Part shown: one piece after another, positions 1 through 9,100 of the stretch | How the letters are laid out: the number at the start of each line of letters is the position of its first letter | Position numbering within the stretch: the first letter of the stretch is position 1 | From: Pantoea eucrina | GTDB lineage: Bacteria; Pseudomonadota; Gammaproteobacteria; Enterobacterales; Enterobacteriaceae | Direction of reading: 5' to 3' | Assembly (NCBI RefSeq): GCF_001691555.1 | Contig: NZ_MAYN01000007.1 | Span: forward strand, 243,893 to 307,892 | Length of the DNA stretch: 64,000 nt | Program-made: the position numbers and the translations under genes | Notes under the pieces: generated by a model | What the model was told of the DNA's origin: nothing | Databases searched by the model: none | What the model saw: only the letters and a program-made list of their open reading frames with translations

Positions 1-520
1 CAGGTGATGTACGCGGCCAGGGCGGCATAAATGCCGCCCCTGCAATGGCACGGCACGCAGAGGGCGTATTCATGCGCCCCTGGGTTCAGGTGATGTACGC
101 GGCCAGGGCGGCATAAATGCCGCCCCTACAATGGCACGGCACGCAGGGGGCGCATTCATGCGCCCCTGGGTTTAGGTGATGCACGCGGCCAGGGCGGCAT
201 AAATGCAGCCCCTACAATGGCACGGCACGCAGAGGGCGCATTCATGTGCCCCTGGGTTCAGGTGATGTACGCGGCCAGGGCGGCATAAATGCCGCCCCTG
301 CAAAAATATTCCGTAGGGGGCGCATTCATGCGCCCCTGGGTTCAGGGGATGCATGCGGCCAGGACGGCATAAATGCCGCCCCTACAATGGCACGGCACGC
401 AGGGGGCGCATTCATGCGCCCCTGGGTTCAGGTGATGCACGTGGCCAGGACGGCATAAATGCCGCCCCTGCAAAAATATTCCGTAGGGGGCGCATTCATG
501 CGCCCCTGGAATCAGATGAT
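1..520. repeat. Tandem array of ~86-bp units, each with two facing palindromes (REP/BIME-like)
   Basis: Six full units and a partial seventh repeat with a period of 86 bp (once 84), judged by the recurring ACGCGGCC block at 11, 97, 183, 269, 353 and 439. Each unit contains one hairpin GGGCGGCAT-AA-ATGCCGCCC and one hairpin GGGGCGCAT-TC-ATGCGCCCC. Read on the minus strand, the first has the same outline (GTAGGGGC...GCCC-TGG) as the second read on the plus strand, so the two are inverted copies of one element. Two spacer types occur between the hairpins: ACAATGGCACGGCACGCAG and a shorter CAAAAATATTCCGTAG. The array lies outside genes, beyond the metK terminator, and runs off the left edge. No REP-type transposase is in the window. 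Confidence 0.85.
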
Positions 521-554
521 TTACGAAATCAGAGCGGCGGGGTACGTTCAGGCA

Positions 555-603
555 CAAAAAAGCCCGCTCAGAGCGGGCTATTAAAGCCCGCTCAGAGCGG
601 GCT
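555..603 (-). terminator. Duplicated intrinsic terminator of metK
   Basis: Two identical hairpins in tandem (arms AGCCCGCTC / GAGCGGGCT at 585-603 and 561-579) lie 20 to 65 bp beyond the metK stop. On the minus strand the distal one is followed by six T residues. This is a double rho-independent terminator for metK. Confidence 0.85.
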
Positions 604-624
604 ATTACATAAAGGAGTGTGCGC

Positions 625-1776
625 TTACAGGCCGGCGGCTTCGCGCAGCAGGGCGGCTTTATCGGTCTGCTCCCACGGGAAGTGCTCGCGACCAAAGTGA
701 CCGTAGGCGGCGGTCTCTTTATAGATAGGTTTCAGCAGATCCATCATCTGAATGAGACCATAAGGGCGCAGGTCAAAGAATTCACGAACCAGCAGCGTCA
801 GCTGTTCGGTCGCCACTTTTTCAGTGCCAAAGGTTTCTACCATGATTGACGTTGGCTCTGCCACGCCGATAGCGTAGGAAACCTGAATCTCACAGCGATC
901 GGCCAGGCCGGCAGCAACAATGTTTTTTGCCACGTAGCGCGCTGCATAGGCTGCAGAGCGGTCAACTTTTGACGGATCTTTACCGGAGAAAGCACCGCCA
1001 CCGTGACGAGCCATACCGCCGTAAGTATCCACAATGATTTTACGGCCAGTCAGGCCACAGTCACCCATTGGTCCGCCAATAACGAAGCGACCGGTTGGAT
1101 TGATATGGTATTTAGTGCTGGCGTTGATCCACTCAGCGGGCAGTACCGGCTTAATGATCTCTTCCATTACGGCTTCACGCAGATCGGCCTGAGAAACCTC
1201 TTCCGAATGCTGGGTTGAGAGCACGACAGCGTCGATACCAACAATTTTGCCACCGTCATACTGGAAAGTGATCTGGCTTTTGGCATCCGGACGCAGCCAC
1301 GGCAGTGCGCCATTTTTACGCACTTCGGCCTGACGCTGCACCAGACGGTGCGCATAGGTCACCGGCGCGGGCATCAGTACATCGGTTTCGTTGGTTGCGT
1401 AACCAAACATCAGGCCCTGATCGCCTGCACCCTGTTCCAGCGGATCGGTACGGTCTACGCCCTGATTAATATCAGGTGACTGCTTGCCAATAGCGCTCAG
1501 TACGGCGCAGGAGTTGGCATCAAAGCCCATATCAGAATGAACATAGCCGATCTCACGTACGGTGTTGCGGGTGATCTCTTCGATATCGACCCAGGCGCTG
1601 GTGGTGATTTCACCGCCCACCAGTACCATACCGGTTTTGACGTAAGTTTCGCAGGCCACGCGCGCTTTAGGATCCTGTTCGAGGATGGCATCCAGCACGG
1701 CATCGGAAATTTGGTCAGCGATCTTATCAGGATGTCCTTCTGATACGGACTCAGATGTAAAAAGGTGTTTAGCCAT
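625..1776 (-). CDS. metK: S-adenosylmethionine synthase
   Basis: Makes S-adenosylmethionine from methionine and ATP in the cytoplasm, releasing phosphate and diphosphate. The 383-residue product has the family length and hallmarks: GHPDK near residues 14-18, GAGDQG in the ATP-binding motif around residue 118, and the glycine-rich phosphate loop GGGAFSGKD near residue 260. The start [18 protein letters not shown] matches the conserved N-terminus and is preceded by an AAGG ribosome-binding sequence. It diverges from speA, as in E. coli; SAM and arginine-derived putrescine meet in spermidine synthesis. A MetJ-like operator lies about 140 bp upstream and a double terminator follows. Confidence 0.98.
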   Translation of the reverse strand: MAKHLFTSESVSEGHPDKIADQISDAVLDAILEQDPKARVACETYVKTGMVLVGGEITTSAWVDIEEITRNTVREIGYVHSDMGFDANSCAVLSAIGKQSPDINQGVDRTDPLEQGAGDQGLMFGYATNETDVLMPAPVTYAHRLVQRQAEVRKNGALPWLRPDAKSQITFQYDGGKIVGIDAVVLSTQHSEEVSQADLREAVMEEIIKPVLPAEWINASTKYHINPTGRFVIGGPMGDCGLTGRKIIVDTYGGMARHGGGAFSGKDPSKVDRSAAYAARYVAKNIVAAGLADRCEIQVSYAIGVAEPTSIMVETFGTEKVATEQLTLLVREFFDLRPYGLIQMMDLLKPIYKETAAYGHFGREHFPWEQTDKAALLREAAGL

Positions 1777-1917
1777 TCTGTTCTTTACCTTAGAAATGGG
1801 TTGAATTCGACTGCATAGCGCCAGTGAAAAACCTGCTTAGCGCCCCTTCAGGCAAAGCCACGAGCAGCAGGGAGTGTCAGCACGCCAGGCTCACACCGCC
1901 TGGAACTTATTCAGTTT

Positions 1918-1941
1918 AGATGGAAAACCATCTGGACGGCT
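1918..1941. promoter_or_regulatory. Candidate MetJ (met box) operator upstream of metK
   Basis: Three adjacent 8-mers, AGATGGAA, AACCATCT and GGACGGCT, match the met-box consensus AGACGTCT at 4, 5 and 6 of 8 positions. MetJ binds two or more tandem boxes and represses metK in E. coli. The position, about 140 bp from the metK start, fits; the match is by eye. Confidence 0.45.
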
Positions 1942-2055
1942 ATTTTAGGTTACCCGATGTGCATTTTACCAGAGCTTTTTCTGATTCCGGTTGTTTCAAA
2001 AAGCGGCTTGCTGGAAGCTTTTGCTGACAGCGCGCGCAGGGCGGGGACAAAGATT

Positions 2056-2084
2056 TTGCAATTTTACGCGGCTGGCGGTATAAA
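2056..2084 (+). promoter_or_regulatory. Sigma70-type promoter for the speA leader transcript
   Basis: TTGCAA (2056-2061) and TATAAA (2079-2084) are separated by exactly 17 bp on the plus strand. Transcription from about 2092 would give speA a 5' leader of roughly 470 nt. Confidence 0.5.
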
Positions 2085-2198
2085 ACGCCGCTATTGTTGC
2101 CAGAACGCCGTCAGGCGTTGCACGATCAGATACCGTGTCTGATTTTTTTCCGCTCCGTTTCCGCATGCTGCCCGCAGGCGCTGGAGGTGAGTAAAGTA

Positions 2199-2336
2199 AT
2201 GAACCGTCCCGATCTGCTCTCTGGTTCACAGTGCATATTTTGCGCGCTGGCCTCTCTTTCTGCTGTTCACTCTTCCTGTTCTTTCTGTCGATGTTTGCCG
2301 TCGTGCAATCACCCTTGCGACACGCATAGCCACTAA
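2199..2336 (+). CDS. Candidate 45-residue leader peptide upstream of speA
   Basis: A short reading frame starts MNRPDLLSGS and ends PCDTHSH, with GGAGG 11 nt before the ATG. It lies in the presumed speA leader, 228 bp before speA. It is unusually rich in cysteine (7 of 45) and serine. I do not recognise it. It may be a translated leader, or chance in non-coding RNA; it occupies the place where E. coli has the small gene yqgB but shows no clear likeness to YqgB in this frame. Confidence 0.2.
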   Translation: MNRPDLLSGSQCIFCALASLSAVHSSCSFCRCLPSCNHPCDTHSH

Positions 2337-2370
2337 ACTGCGGCTGATATCAGACGCCGGCACGCGTGCA

Positions 2371-2493
2371 CGGTTTACCCTCGCAGCCATACCAAATCCG
2401 CACGGATTTTTACTGACTGCAGCACGATGTTTTACACTTACTGGCAGTAACACCCAGGGCAACCTGATGAGGCGGGACACGCAGGATGAATAA
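2371..2493 (+). pseudogene. yqgB: YqgB-like C-terminal peptide sequence without a visible start
   Basis: This frame reads ...IPNPHGFLLTAARCFTLTGS... and stops at 2491. The NPxG-FLL and CFTL elements resemble the end of E. coli YqgB (NPCAYGLL...NCFTLNK), a small protein encoded just upstream of speA. The frame is open back to 2203 but has no ATG, GTG or TTG. It could be a degraded yqgB, a peptide using a rare start, or a coincidence. The comparison is from memory, by eye. Confidence 0.3.
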
Positions 2494-2564
2494 GTTTTTA
2501 GCCGCAAACGCACCAGCAGTACCTGATAACTCTCTATTATTTCAACAGAAAACTGAGGTTCGCG

Positions 2565-4544
2565 ATGTCTGACGACATGAAGAATATCAAGGGTTCGTCA
2601 GCTGGCGAACAGGGTGTCCTCCGCTCCATGCAGGAGGTGGCGATGAGCGATCAGGAAGCGAGCCGTATGCTGCGCACCTATAACATCGCCTGGTGGGGCA
2701 ACAACTATTACGACGTAAACGAGCTGGGTCATATCAGCGTTTGCCCGGATCCCGATCGGCCCGAGGTGCGCGTTGACCTGGCAAAGCTGGTCAAAGAGCG
2801 CGAAGCAGACGGTCAGCGTCTGCCGGCACTGTTCTGCTTTCCGCAGATCCTGCAGCATCGCCTGCGCTCCATCAACGCGGCGTTTAAGCGCGCGCGTGAA
2901 TCCTATGGCTATAAAGGCGACTACTTCCTGGTTTATCCGATCAAGGTCAACCAGCATAAGCGCGTGATTGAGTCACTGGTTAACTCCGGCGAACCCCTGG
3001 GCCTTGAGGCGGGTTCAAAAGCAGAGCTGATGGCGGTACTGGCACACGCGGGCAAAACGCGTACTGTCATCGTCTGTAATGGCTATAAAGATCGTGAATA
3101 TATCCGACTGGCGCTGATCGGTGAAAAGCTGGGCCACAAAGTCTACCTGGTGCTGGAAAAAATGACCGAGGTGCGTCTGGTACTGGAAGAGGCAGAGCGT
3201 CTGAACGTAGTGCCGCGTCTCGGTATCCGTGCGCGCCTGGCCTCGCAGGGTTCGGGTAAGTGGCAGTCCAGCGGCGGTGAGAAATCGAAGTTTGGTCTGG
3301 CAGCGTCTCAGGTGCTGCAGCTGGTTGATATCATGCGCAAAGCGGGACGCCTCGACAGCCTGCAGCTGCTGCACTTTCATCTTGGCTCGCAGATGGCGAA
3401 TATCCGCGATATTGCCACTGGCGTGCGTGAGTCAGCCCGCTTCTATGTTGAACTGGCTAAGCTTGGCGTCAACATCAAATGTTTCGATGTGGGCGGCGGC
3501 CTGGGAGTGGACTACGAAGGAACCCGCTCTCAGTCTGATTGCTCGGTGAACTATGGGCTGAATGAATATGCCAATAATGTCATCTGGGCTATCGGCGACG
3601 CCTGTGAAGAACATGGTCTTGAACATCCTACGGTGATCACCGAGTCAGGACGAGCCGTAACGGCTCACCACACCGTGCTGGTCTCTAACATTATTGGCGT
3701 AGAGCGTAATGAATTCAGCACGCCGGTCGCGCCTGATACGGATGCACCGCGCCCGATTCAGAGCCTGTGGGACACCTGGCAGGAGATGCATGAGCCCAAC
3801 GTGCGCCGCTCGCTGCGTGAATGGCTGCACGACAGCCAGATGGATCTGTTTGATATCCATACCGGCTACTCATCAGGCACCTACGATCTGGGGCAGCGCG
3901 CCTGGGCCGAACAGCTTTATCTGAGCATTTGTCACTACATCCAGCAGCATCTGGATCCGAGCAATCGTGCGCATCGCCCGATTATCGATGAGCTGCAGGA
4001 GCGTATGGCAGATAAAATCTACGTTAACTTCTCGCTGTTTCAGTCGATGCCGGATGCCTGGGGTATCGATCAGCTTTTCCCGGTTATGCCGCTGGAAGGC
4101 CTGAATAAGATGCCACAGCGCCGCGCTGTGCTGCTGGACATTACCTGTGACTCCGACGGGACAATCGATCATTACGTTGACGGTGACGGGATCGCCACTA
4201 CCATGCCGATGCCTGAATATGACGTGGATAATCCGCCGATGCTGGGCTTCTTTATGGTCGGCGCTTATCAGGAGATCCTCGGCAACATGCATAATCTGTT
4301 TGGTGACACTGAAGCGGTGGATGTGTTTGCCTTTGAGGATGGCAGCGTTGAAGTGCAGTTATCAGACGAAGGGGATACGGTGGCTGACATGCTTGAGTAT
4401 GTGCAGCTCAACCCGAACGATCTCATGACCCTGTTCCGCGATCAGGTGAAGCAGCAGCAGGATATAGATGAAGATCTGCGATCGCAGTTCCTTGCCGAGT
4501 TTGAAAGTGGTCTGTATGGCTATACCTATCTTGAAGATGAATAA
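2565..4544 (+). CDS. speA: Biosynthetic arginine decarboxylase
   Basis: PLP-dependent enzyme converting arginine to agmatine, the first step of the arginine route to putrescine. The 659-residue protein matches E. coli SpeA (about 658) along its whole length. The PLP-binding lysine is K127 in VYPIKVNQ; the LHFHLGSQ and [13 protein letters not shown] motifs of the fold-III barrel and CDSDG near the C-terminal active-site edge are present. The start follows GAGG at 2555-2558. speB, which uses agmatine and is the next gene in E. coli, is 21 kb downstream here because the adhesin locus lies between them, so the two are no longer co-transcribed. Confidence 0.98.
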   Translation: MSDDMKNIKGSSAGEQGVLRSMQEVAMSDQEASRMLRTYNIAWWGNNYYDVNELGHISVCPDPDRPEVRVDLAKLVKEREADGQRLPALFCFPQILQHRLRSINAAFKRARESYGYKGDYFLVYPIKVNQHKRVIESLVNSGEPLGLEAGSKAELMAVLAHAGKTRTVIVCNGYKDREYIRLALIGEKLGHKVYLVLEKMTEVRLVLEEAERLNVVPRLGIRARLASQGSGKWQSSGGEKSKFGLAASQVLQLVDIMRKAGRLDSLQLLHFHLGSQMANIRDIATGVRESARFYVELAKLGVNIKCFDVGGGLGVDYEGTRSQSDCSVNYGLNEYANNVIWAIGDACEEHGLEHPTVITESGRAVTAHHTVLVSNIIGVERNEFSTPVAPDTDAPRPIQSLWDTWQEMHEPNVRRSLREWLHDSQMDLFDIHTGYSSGTYDLGQRAWAEQLYLSICHYIQQHLDPSNRAHRPIIDELQERMADKIYVNFSLFQSMPDAWGIDQLFPVMPLEGLNKMPQRRAVLLDITCDSDGTIDHYVDGDGIATTMPMPEYDVDNPPMLGFFMVGAYQEILGNMHNLFGDTEAVDVFAFEDGSVEVQLSDEGDTVADMLEYVQLNPNDLMTLFRDQVKQQQDIDEDLRSQFLAEFESGLYGYTYLEDE

Positions 4545-4559
4545 TCGATAATTGATAGC

Positions 4560-4583
4560 GGGCCCTGCGGGGCCCTTTTTTTT
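4560..4583 (+). terminator. speA terminator
   Basis: A six-pair GC stem (GGGCCC, loop TGCG, GGGCCC) is followed by eight T residues, 15 bp after the speA stop. It isolates speA from the inserted locus downstream. Confidence 0.9.
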
Positions 4584-5090
4584 AACGTGAATTTTTTCTG
4601 ATTTGTGACGTAATACGCTATTTACGCCATTACTGCTTTTTATTTCCTGCCATTGTCTCTGCTTTATCAGTTTGGCTTAAAAATCAATATCCTCTGTCAG
4701 CAGTGCTCCCTGTACTCATCCTCCTTCTGATTTAATAACAACTTTTTTAATGTTTCGCTTATTTTTATCTCAGTATTTATTTATGATTTTTATGAATGTT
4801 ATCTTTTTTACGCACGGTTTTATCTGGCGTGTTTATTGGAGCGCACTTTCTGAAAGTAACACTGTTATTGCTCAGGCGCGCCATGGCTCATGCTACGTTT
4901 CCAGTACAAATTTAGCTTAAAATCAGCAATGTAGTCTGCTTTAAGGCGCAGATGCTCAGGTGCAGCAGGATACTTGTCTTTATTTTTAGGCCATTTATAG
5001 AAACTTACCGGAGCGGTTGTCTGAAAATGATTGGTTTTGACTATTGTTTAAGGGCCATTTTTAGCTGAAAACAATTTTTCAAAATGTAAA
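4584..5090. other. AT-rich gene-free stretch at the left edge of the inserted adhesin locus
   Basis: About 500 bp with no supportable gene. It is visibly richer in A/T than the surrounding core (runs such as TTTTTTAATG and TTATTTATGATTTTTATG) and contains no recognisable integrase, tRNA or repeat. This composition is typical of H-NS-bound, horizontally acquired regulatory DNA, but that is inference. Confidence 0.5.
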
Positions 5091-5118
5091 TTGCAGGCTA
5101 GTCTTCAGTTGCTATAGT
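5091..5118 (+). promoter_or_regulatory. Candidate sigma70 promoter for the EAL gene
   Basis: TTGCAG (5091-5096) and TATAGT (5113-5118) with a 16-bp spacer lie 86 bp before the chosen start of the EAL-domain gene. Confidence 0.4.
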
Positions 5119-5203
5119 AAGTTTTGTCGATATTTTTATTTTGAATTACATCAGCAGGTCTGATCTTTCAGGCTTTGTCCGCAGCGTCTTCAGGAAGGGT
5201 GCC

Positions 5204-5893
5204 ATGACCGAGCGTTTTAATCCGGTTTTCTTGCTGGAACCTGTTTACAGCCTGACTGGCGAGATTATTTCATGGGAGCTGCTGACACGTTTTAAAGCAA
5301 AAGAAGCGATAACTACACAACACGATCCCGACAGAGAAGAGCGTTTTTTCTCTCTGCTTTCTGCCGATGAAAAATGGCAGCTATTCCTTCACCAGGTCGA
5401 AAATATTATTCAGCTTAGTCAGCAGGGGTTTAACCAGGTTATCAGCGTAAACGTAGACAGAGATATTGTTGCCGGCATATTTGCAGACAAAGTCATTCAG
5501 GAAAAACTGGCGTCTGTTGCATTATTGCGGCTGGAAATTTCTGCATTTTTCACTTCGCGTTTTAGCAGCGAAGATCTGCTAACCCTGAAAGGCGTAGCAA
5601 AAATTACGCCGGCTCCTCTCTGGCTTGACAACTTTGGTCCGGGTTATTCAAGCCTGACCATGCTTGACAGCGGAATATTTGAGATCGTCAAGATTGATAA
5701 AGCGTTTTTCTGGCAATTCAGCGAAGACCGCACCTTTGACATTCTGCTTAATCACCTTAATCAATTATGCCGCGGCGTTATTGTTGAGGGTGTGGAAAAT
5801 CAACACTATGTTGACCTGCTTGCGCGTAAGCCTGTTTATGGCATGCAGGGCTATCACTGGCCGAGTGTTTATCTTGATGATTTATTTGCGTAA
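5204..5893 (+). CDS. EAL-domain protein, YdiV-like (degenerate c-di-GMP phosphodiesterase or regulator)
   Basis: A 229-residue stand-alone EAL domain with no sensor or membrane part. EAL positions visible: E25 (WELLTRF), N83 (SVNVD), E111 (LEIS), K164 (VKID), E195 (VEGVE) and Q215 (MQGYHWP). The metal-binding DDFG motif is LDNFGPG, with Asn for the second Asp (N143). Length, the DEKWQLF stretch and the QGxxWP ending recall YdiV of E. coli/Salmonella, a non-catalytic EAL protein that sequesters FlhD. The start ATG has AGGAAGG five nt before it; the frame is open to a TTG at 5141, rejected for lack of a ribosome-binding site. Sitting directly upstream of the adhesin and in the same direction, it may couple c-di-GMP or motility to adhesin output. 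Whether it hydrolyses c-di-GMP cannot be told. Confidence 0.8.
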   Translation: MTERFNPVFLLEPVYSLTGEIISWELLTRFKAKEAITTQHDPDREERFFSLLSADEKWQLFLHQVENIIQLSQQGFNQVISVNVDRDIVAGIFADKVIQEKLASVALLRLEISAFFTSRFSSEDLLTLKGVAKITPAPLWLDNFGPGYSSLTMLDSGIFEIVKIDKAFFWQFSEDRTFDILLNHLNQLCRGVIVEGVENQHYVDLLARKPVYGMQGYHWPSVYLDDLFA

Positions 5894-6097
5894 TTCAGCA
5901 CACAGCTTTGCGATTATGGTCTGCGCAGAAAGTGATCTTTGGTGAAATGATAAGAGAACCTGCTTCGCTTATTACCCCGCCTGAATAACGCTTCTGTATC
6001 CCGCATAACGCCTGATGTCCTTTCTGAATCCGCAATTAAACCTGTTCAGCGCTGTGCTTATTCGCTTACTGAAATAAGAACGGCCGATGAAGAATGT

Positions 6098-6163
6098 GAG
6101 TAATTCCCTGAATTACTCGCGATAGCAAGCGGTATCTGATGATACCGGGCGTGCTATTCACGC
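6098..6163 (+). promoter_or_regulatory. Cluster of three inverted repeats upstream of the giant adhesin
   Basis: GAGTAATT-ccctg-AATTACTC (6098-6118), GGTATC-tgat-GATACC (6131-6146) and GCGTG-ctatt-CACGC (6149-6163) follow each other within 66 bp and end 34 bp before the adhesin ATG. They may be stacked RNA hairpins of a 5' leader or protein-binding operators. The rest of the 304-bp gap between the EAL gene and the adhesin shows no gene and no clear terminator. Confidence 0.5.
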
Positions 6164-6197
6164 TCATAAACTTATATCTGCGCGGGATCCCGATAAC

Positions 6198-9100
6198 ATG
6201 AACAATATCTCTATCACGCCTAAAGGCGGGACAATTGCTAATGAAGTGAGCGGTAATCAGATTACGCTGAACGCACCCAGTGTGGTTAAACTTAATCTGA
6301 ATCAGGCTGACATTAAGGCTTTCACACGCAATGGCAATGATTTAGTAGTGACTACTAAATCGGGTGAAACACTTGTTATTCATGATTTTTACAGCGCCAA
6401 TGGCGACAGCGATCTGGTCCTTCAGGACGATCGCGGTGCGCTATGGTGGGTTGAGGATCCCGGCACAGAGGGCTTTCAGTATGTGTCAATCGACAGCACA
6501 GAAGGCCTGCTGGCAGAAAACGTAACGGATAACGGCACGATTGCGGCCTTCGGTATCGGCGGGGCGGCTCTGGCAGGTATCGGGGCGCTGTTTGCGACAG
6601 GCGGTGGTGGCGGCGGTGGTGGCGGCGGTGATACGGATAATCCCGGCGGCGGCACCAATCCCGGTAACGGGGGCAACAATCCCGGTGGCGATCCTGGCAA
6701 TGGCGGAACCGATCCCGGCAATGGCGATACCACAGCTCCTGCTCCGGCTGAAAATATCGTCGTCAGCGATAATGTCGGCAACAGCCAGGGTCCATTACTC
6801 AACGGGCAAACCACCGATGATAATACGCCAACCCTGACCGGCACGGCAGAAGCGGGTGCCACTGTCAGGGTGTATGACGGGTCTGTTCTGCTTGGCAGCG
6901 TCACAGCAGGAGCCGACGGGCGCTGGAGCTTTACCACACCGGCACTGAATAACGGCAGCCACACGCTGAGCGTGACGGTCACCGATGCGGCCGGCAATGT
7001 CAGTCCCGCCACCAGCGGGTTCGTGATTAATGTAGCGGCAGGCATTGCACCGACCAGCAGCACCCTGGAGATTACTGACGACAGCAGCCCTGTGCTGCGT
7101 ACGCTTCCTGACGGTGCCAGCACGCGTGATACCACGCCGACCCTGAGCGGGCTGGCTGGCGCCAATGAGCTGGTGACGCTCTATAACGGTACTACCGTGC
7201 TTGGCAGCACGCTGGCCGATGCGAGCGGGCAGTGGAGTTTTACGCCGGCCGCCCTGCCGGATGGCAGCTACGCCTTCCGTGCCGTTGCCACTGATGCCGC
7301 CGGGAATACCGCTTCATCCGTCACGCTCACCATAACTATTGATACGGTGCTGCCGGCCGCCGCGGGCGATCTGCTGCTCAGCAGCGACAGCAGCGGCACC
7401 ATTACCCCGATTGCCACTAACGGCGCTACCCGTGATACCACGCCGGTATTCAGCGGCAGCGCCGAACCAGGCAGCGTCATCACCGTACGCGACGGCACAA
7501 CGGTACTGGGGAGCGCGATTGCAGACAGTGACGGGCGCTGGAGTTTTACCACCCCGGCGCTGAGTGAAGGAAACCATACGCTTACCACCACCGTGACAGA
7601 CGCCGCAGGCAATACCGGACCCGCCTCTGCGCCGCTGCAGCTGACAGTTGATATCACGGCTCCGGAGGCGATAACCGATCTGCAGGTCTTTGACGACGCA
7701 GGCGACAGCCAGGTTGAGCTGGCGCAAAACGCCACCACCGATGACAATACGCCCGTGCTGAGCGGCAGCGGAGAGCCGGGTGCCTCGGTCAGCATTTATG
7801 ACGGTAACGTGCTGCTCGGGGTTGCGCTGGTCGATGTTAACGGCAGCTGGCAGTTTACCACGCCTGCGCTCAGCAACGGCGCACACAGCCTCACCGTTAC
7901 CAGCACTGACGCGGCCGGTAATACGGGGCCGGCGAGTGCGCCTTTTGCGCTCAATGTTCAGGCGGATTTGCCGCCTGCGACGACACCGCTGGAGGCGACA
8001 GGCACCGGTGATAATACACTGCAGCCGCTGACCGATGGTGCGACCACGCGCAGTGATGAGATAACGCTGAGCGGCGTCAGCACACCGGGCAACCTGATTA
8101 CGCTCTTTGACGGGACAACGGAAATCGGCAGTGTCGTAGCCGACAGCAACGGCCAGTGGTCGTTTGCCCTGCGCAGTCTGTTTCAGGGCCTGCACAGTTT
8201 CTACCTGCGCACCACCGATGCCGCAGGCAACGTTACACAAAGCGCGCCGCTGAATATCACCGTTGATAGCGTGGCGCCGGCGGCGGCTGACGATCTGACC
8301 TTAACCGGCAGCAACGGCAGCAGCGTGGTCAGCATTACGCCGGACAGCACCGTTAACGACGCCCGGCCGGTGCTGAGCGGCACGGCGGAGCCGGGGGCGC
8401 TGGTGACAATTCGTGATGGCGACACCGTGCTGGGCAGCGTAACCACCAACAGCGACGGCAGCTGGCGCTTTACCACGCCGCCGCTGAGCGAGGGCGGCCA
8501 CAGCCTGACCTCCACCGTGACCGATCTGGCTGGCAACAGCAGCCCCGCCTCTGCGCCGCTGAATTTTACCGTAGATACCGTCGCGCCAGCGGCAGTCAGC
8601 GATCTGCAGGTTACTGATAATGCGGGCAGTAATACCGGTCCGCTGACCTCAGGCCAGTTCACCGATGACAATACGCCAACGCTGAGCGGAACGGCTGAAG
8701 CGGGCAGCGTGGTGCGCGTTTATGACGGCGACGTGCTGCTTGGCAGCGCCGCCACTGATAGCGACGGCAACTGGAGCCTGACGCTGCCGGCGCTGAGCAA
8801 TGGACAGCATAATCTCACCACCACCGTCACCGATGCCGCAGGAAATGTCAGTCCGGCGTCACCGGCGTTTACGCTGGCGGTTGATGCCGGCAGCGTGCCG
8901 GCAACCAGTTCGCTGGAGATAACGGATGACAGGGGCAGCACGCTGGTTACGCTGGCCGATAACGACAGCACTGGCGATAACACCCCGGTGCTGAGCGGCG
9001 TCGCCACCGCCGGTGATGTAGTCAGACTTTATAACGGCACCACGCTGCTGGGCAGCGTGGTCGCTGACGGAGACGGCCAGTGGCGCTTTACGCCTGACGC

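Noticed and set aside
1..520. CRISPR-like array
   Set aside because: The period is regular but the sequences between palindromes are themselves nearly identical copies of two types, not unique spacers, and no cas genes are present.
172..700. Reading frames of 60-117 codons in the repeat array
   Set aside because: They are translations of the palindromic repeats (recurring NPGAHECAP / RGRIHAPLGSGD) with no ribosome-binding sites or family resemblance.
5141..5203. TTG start giving a 250-residue EAL protein
   Set aside because: No ribosome-binding site; the ATG at 5204 has AGGAAGG at good spacing and the EAL domain begins right after it.
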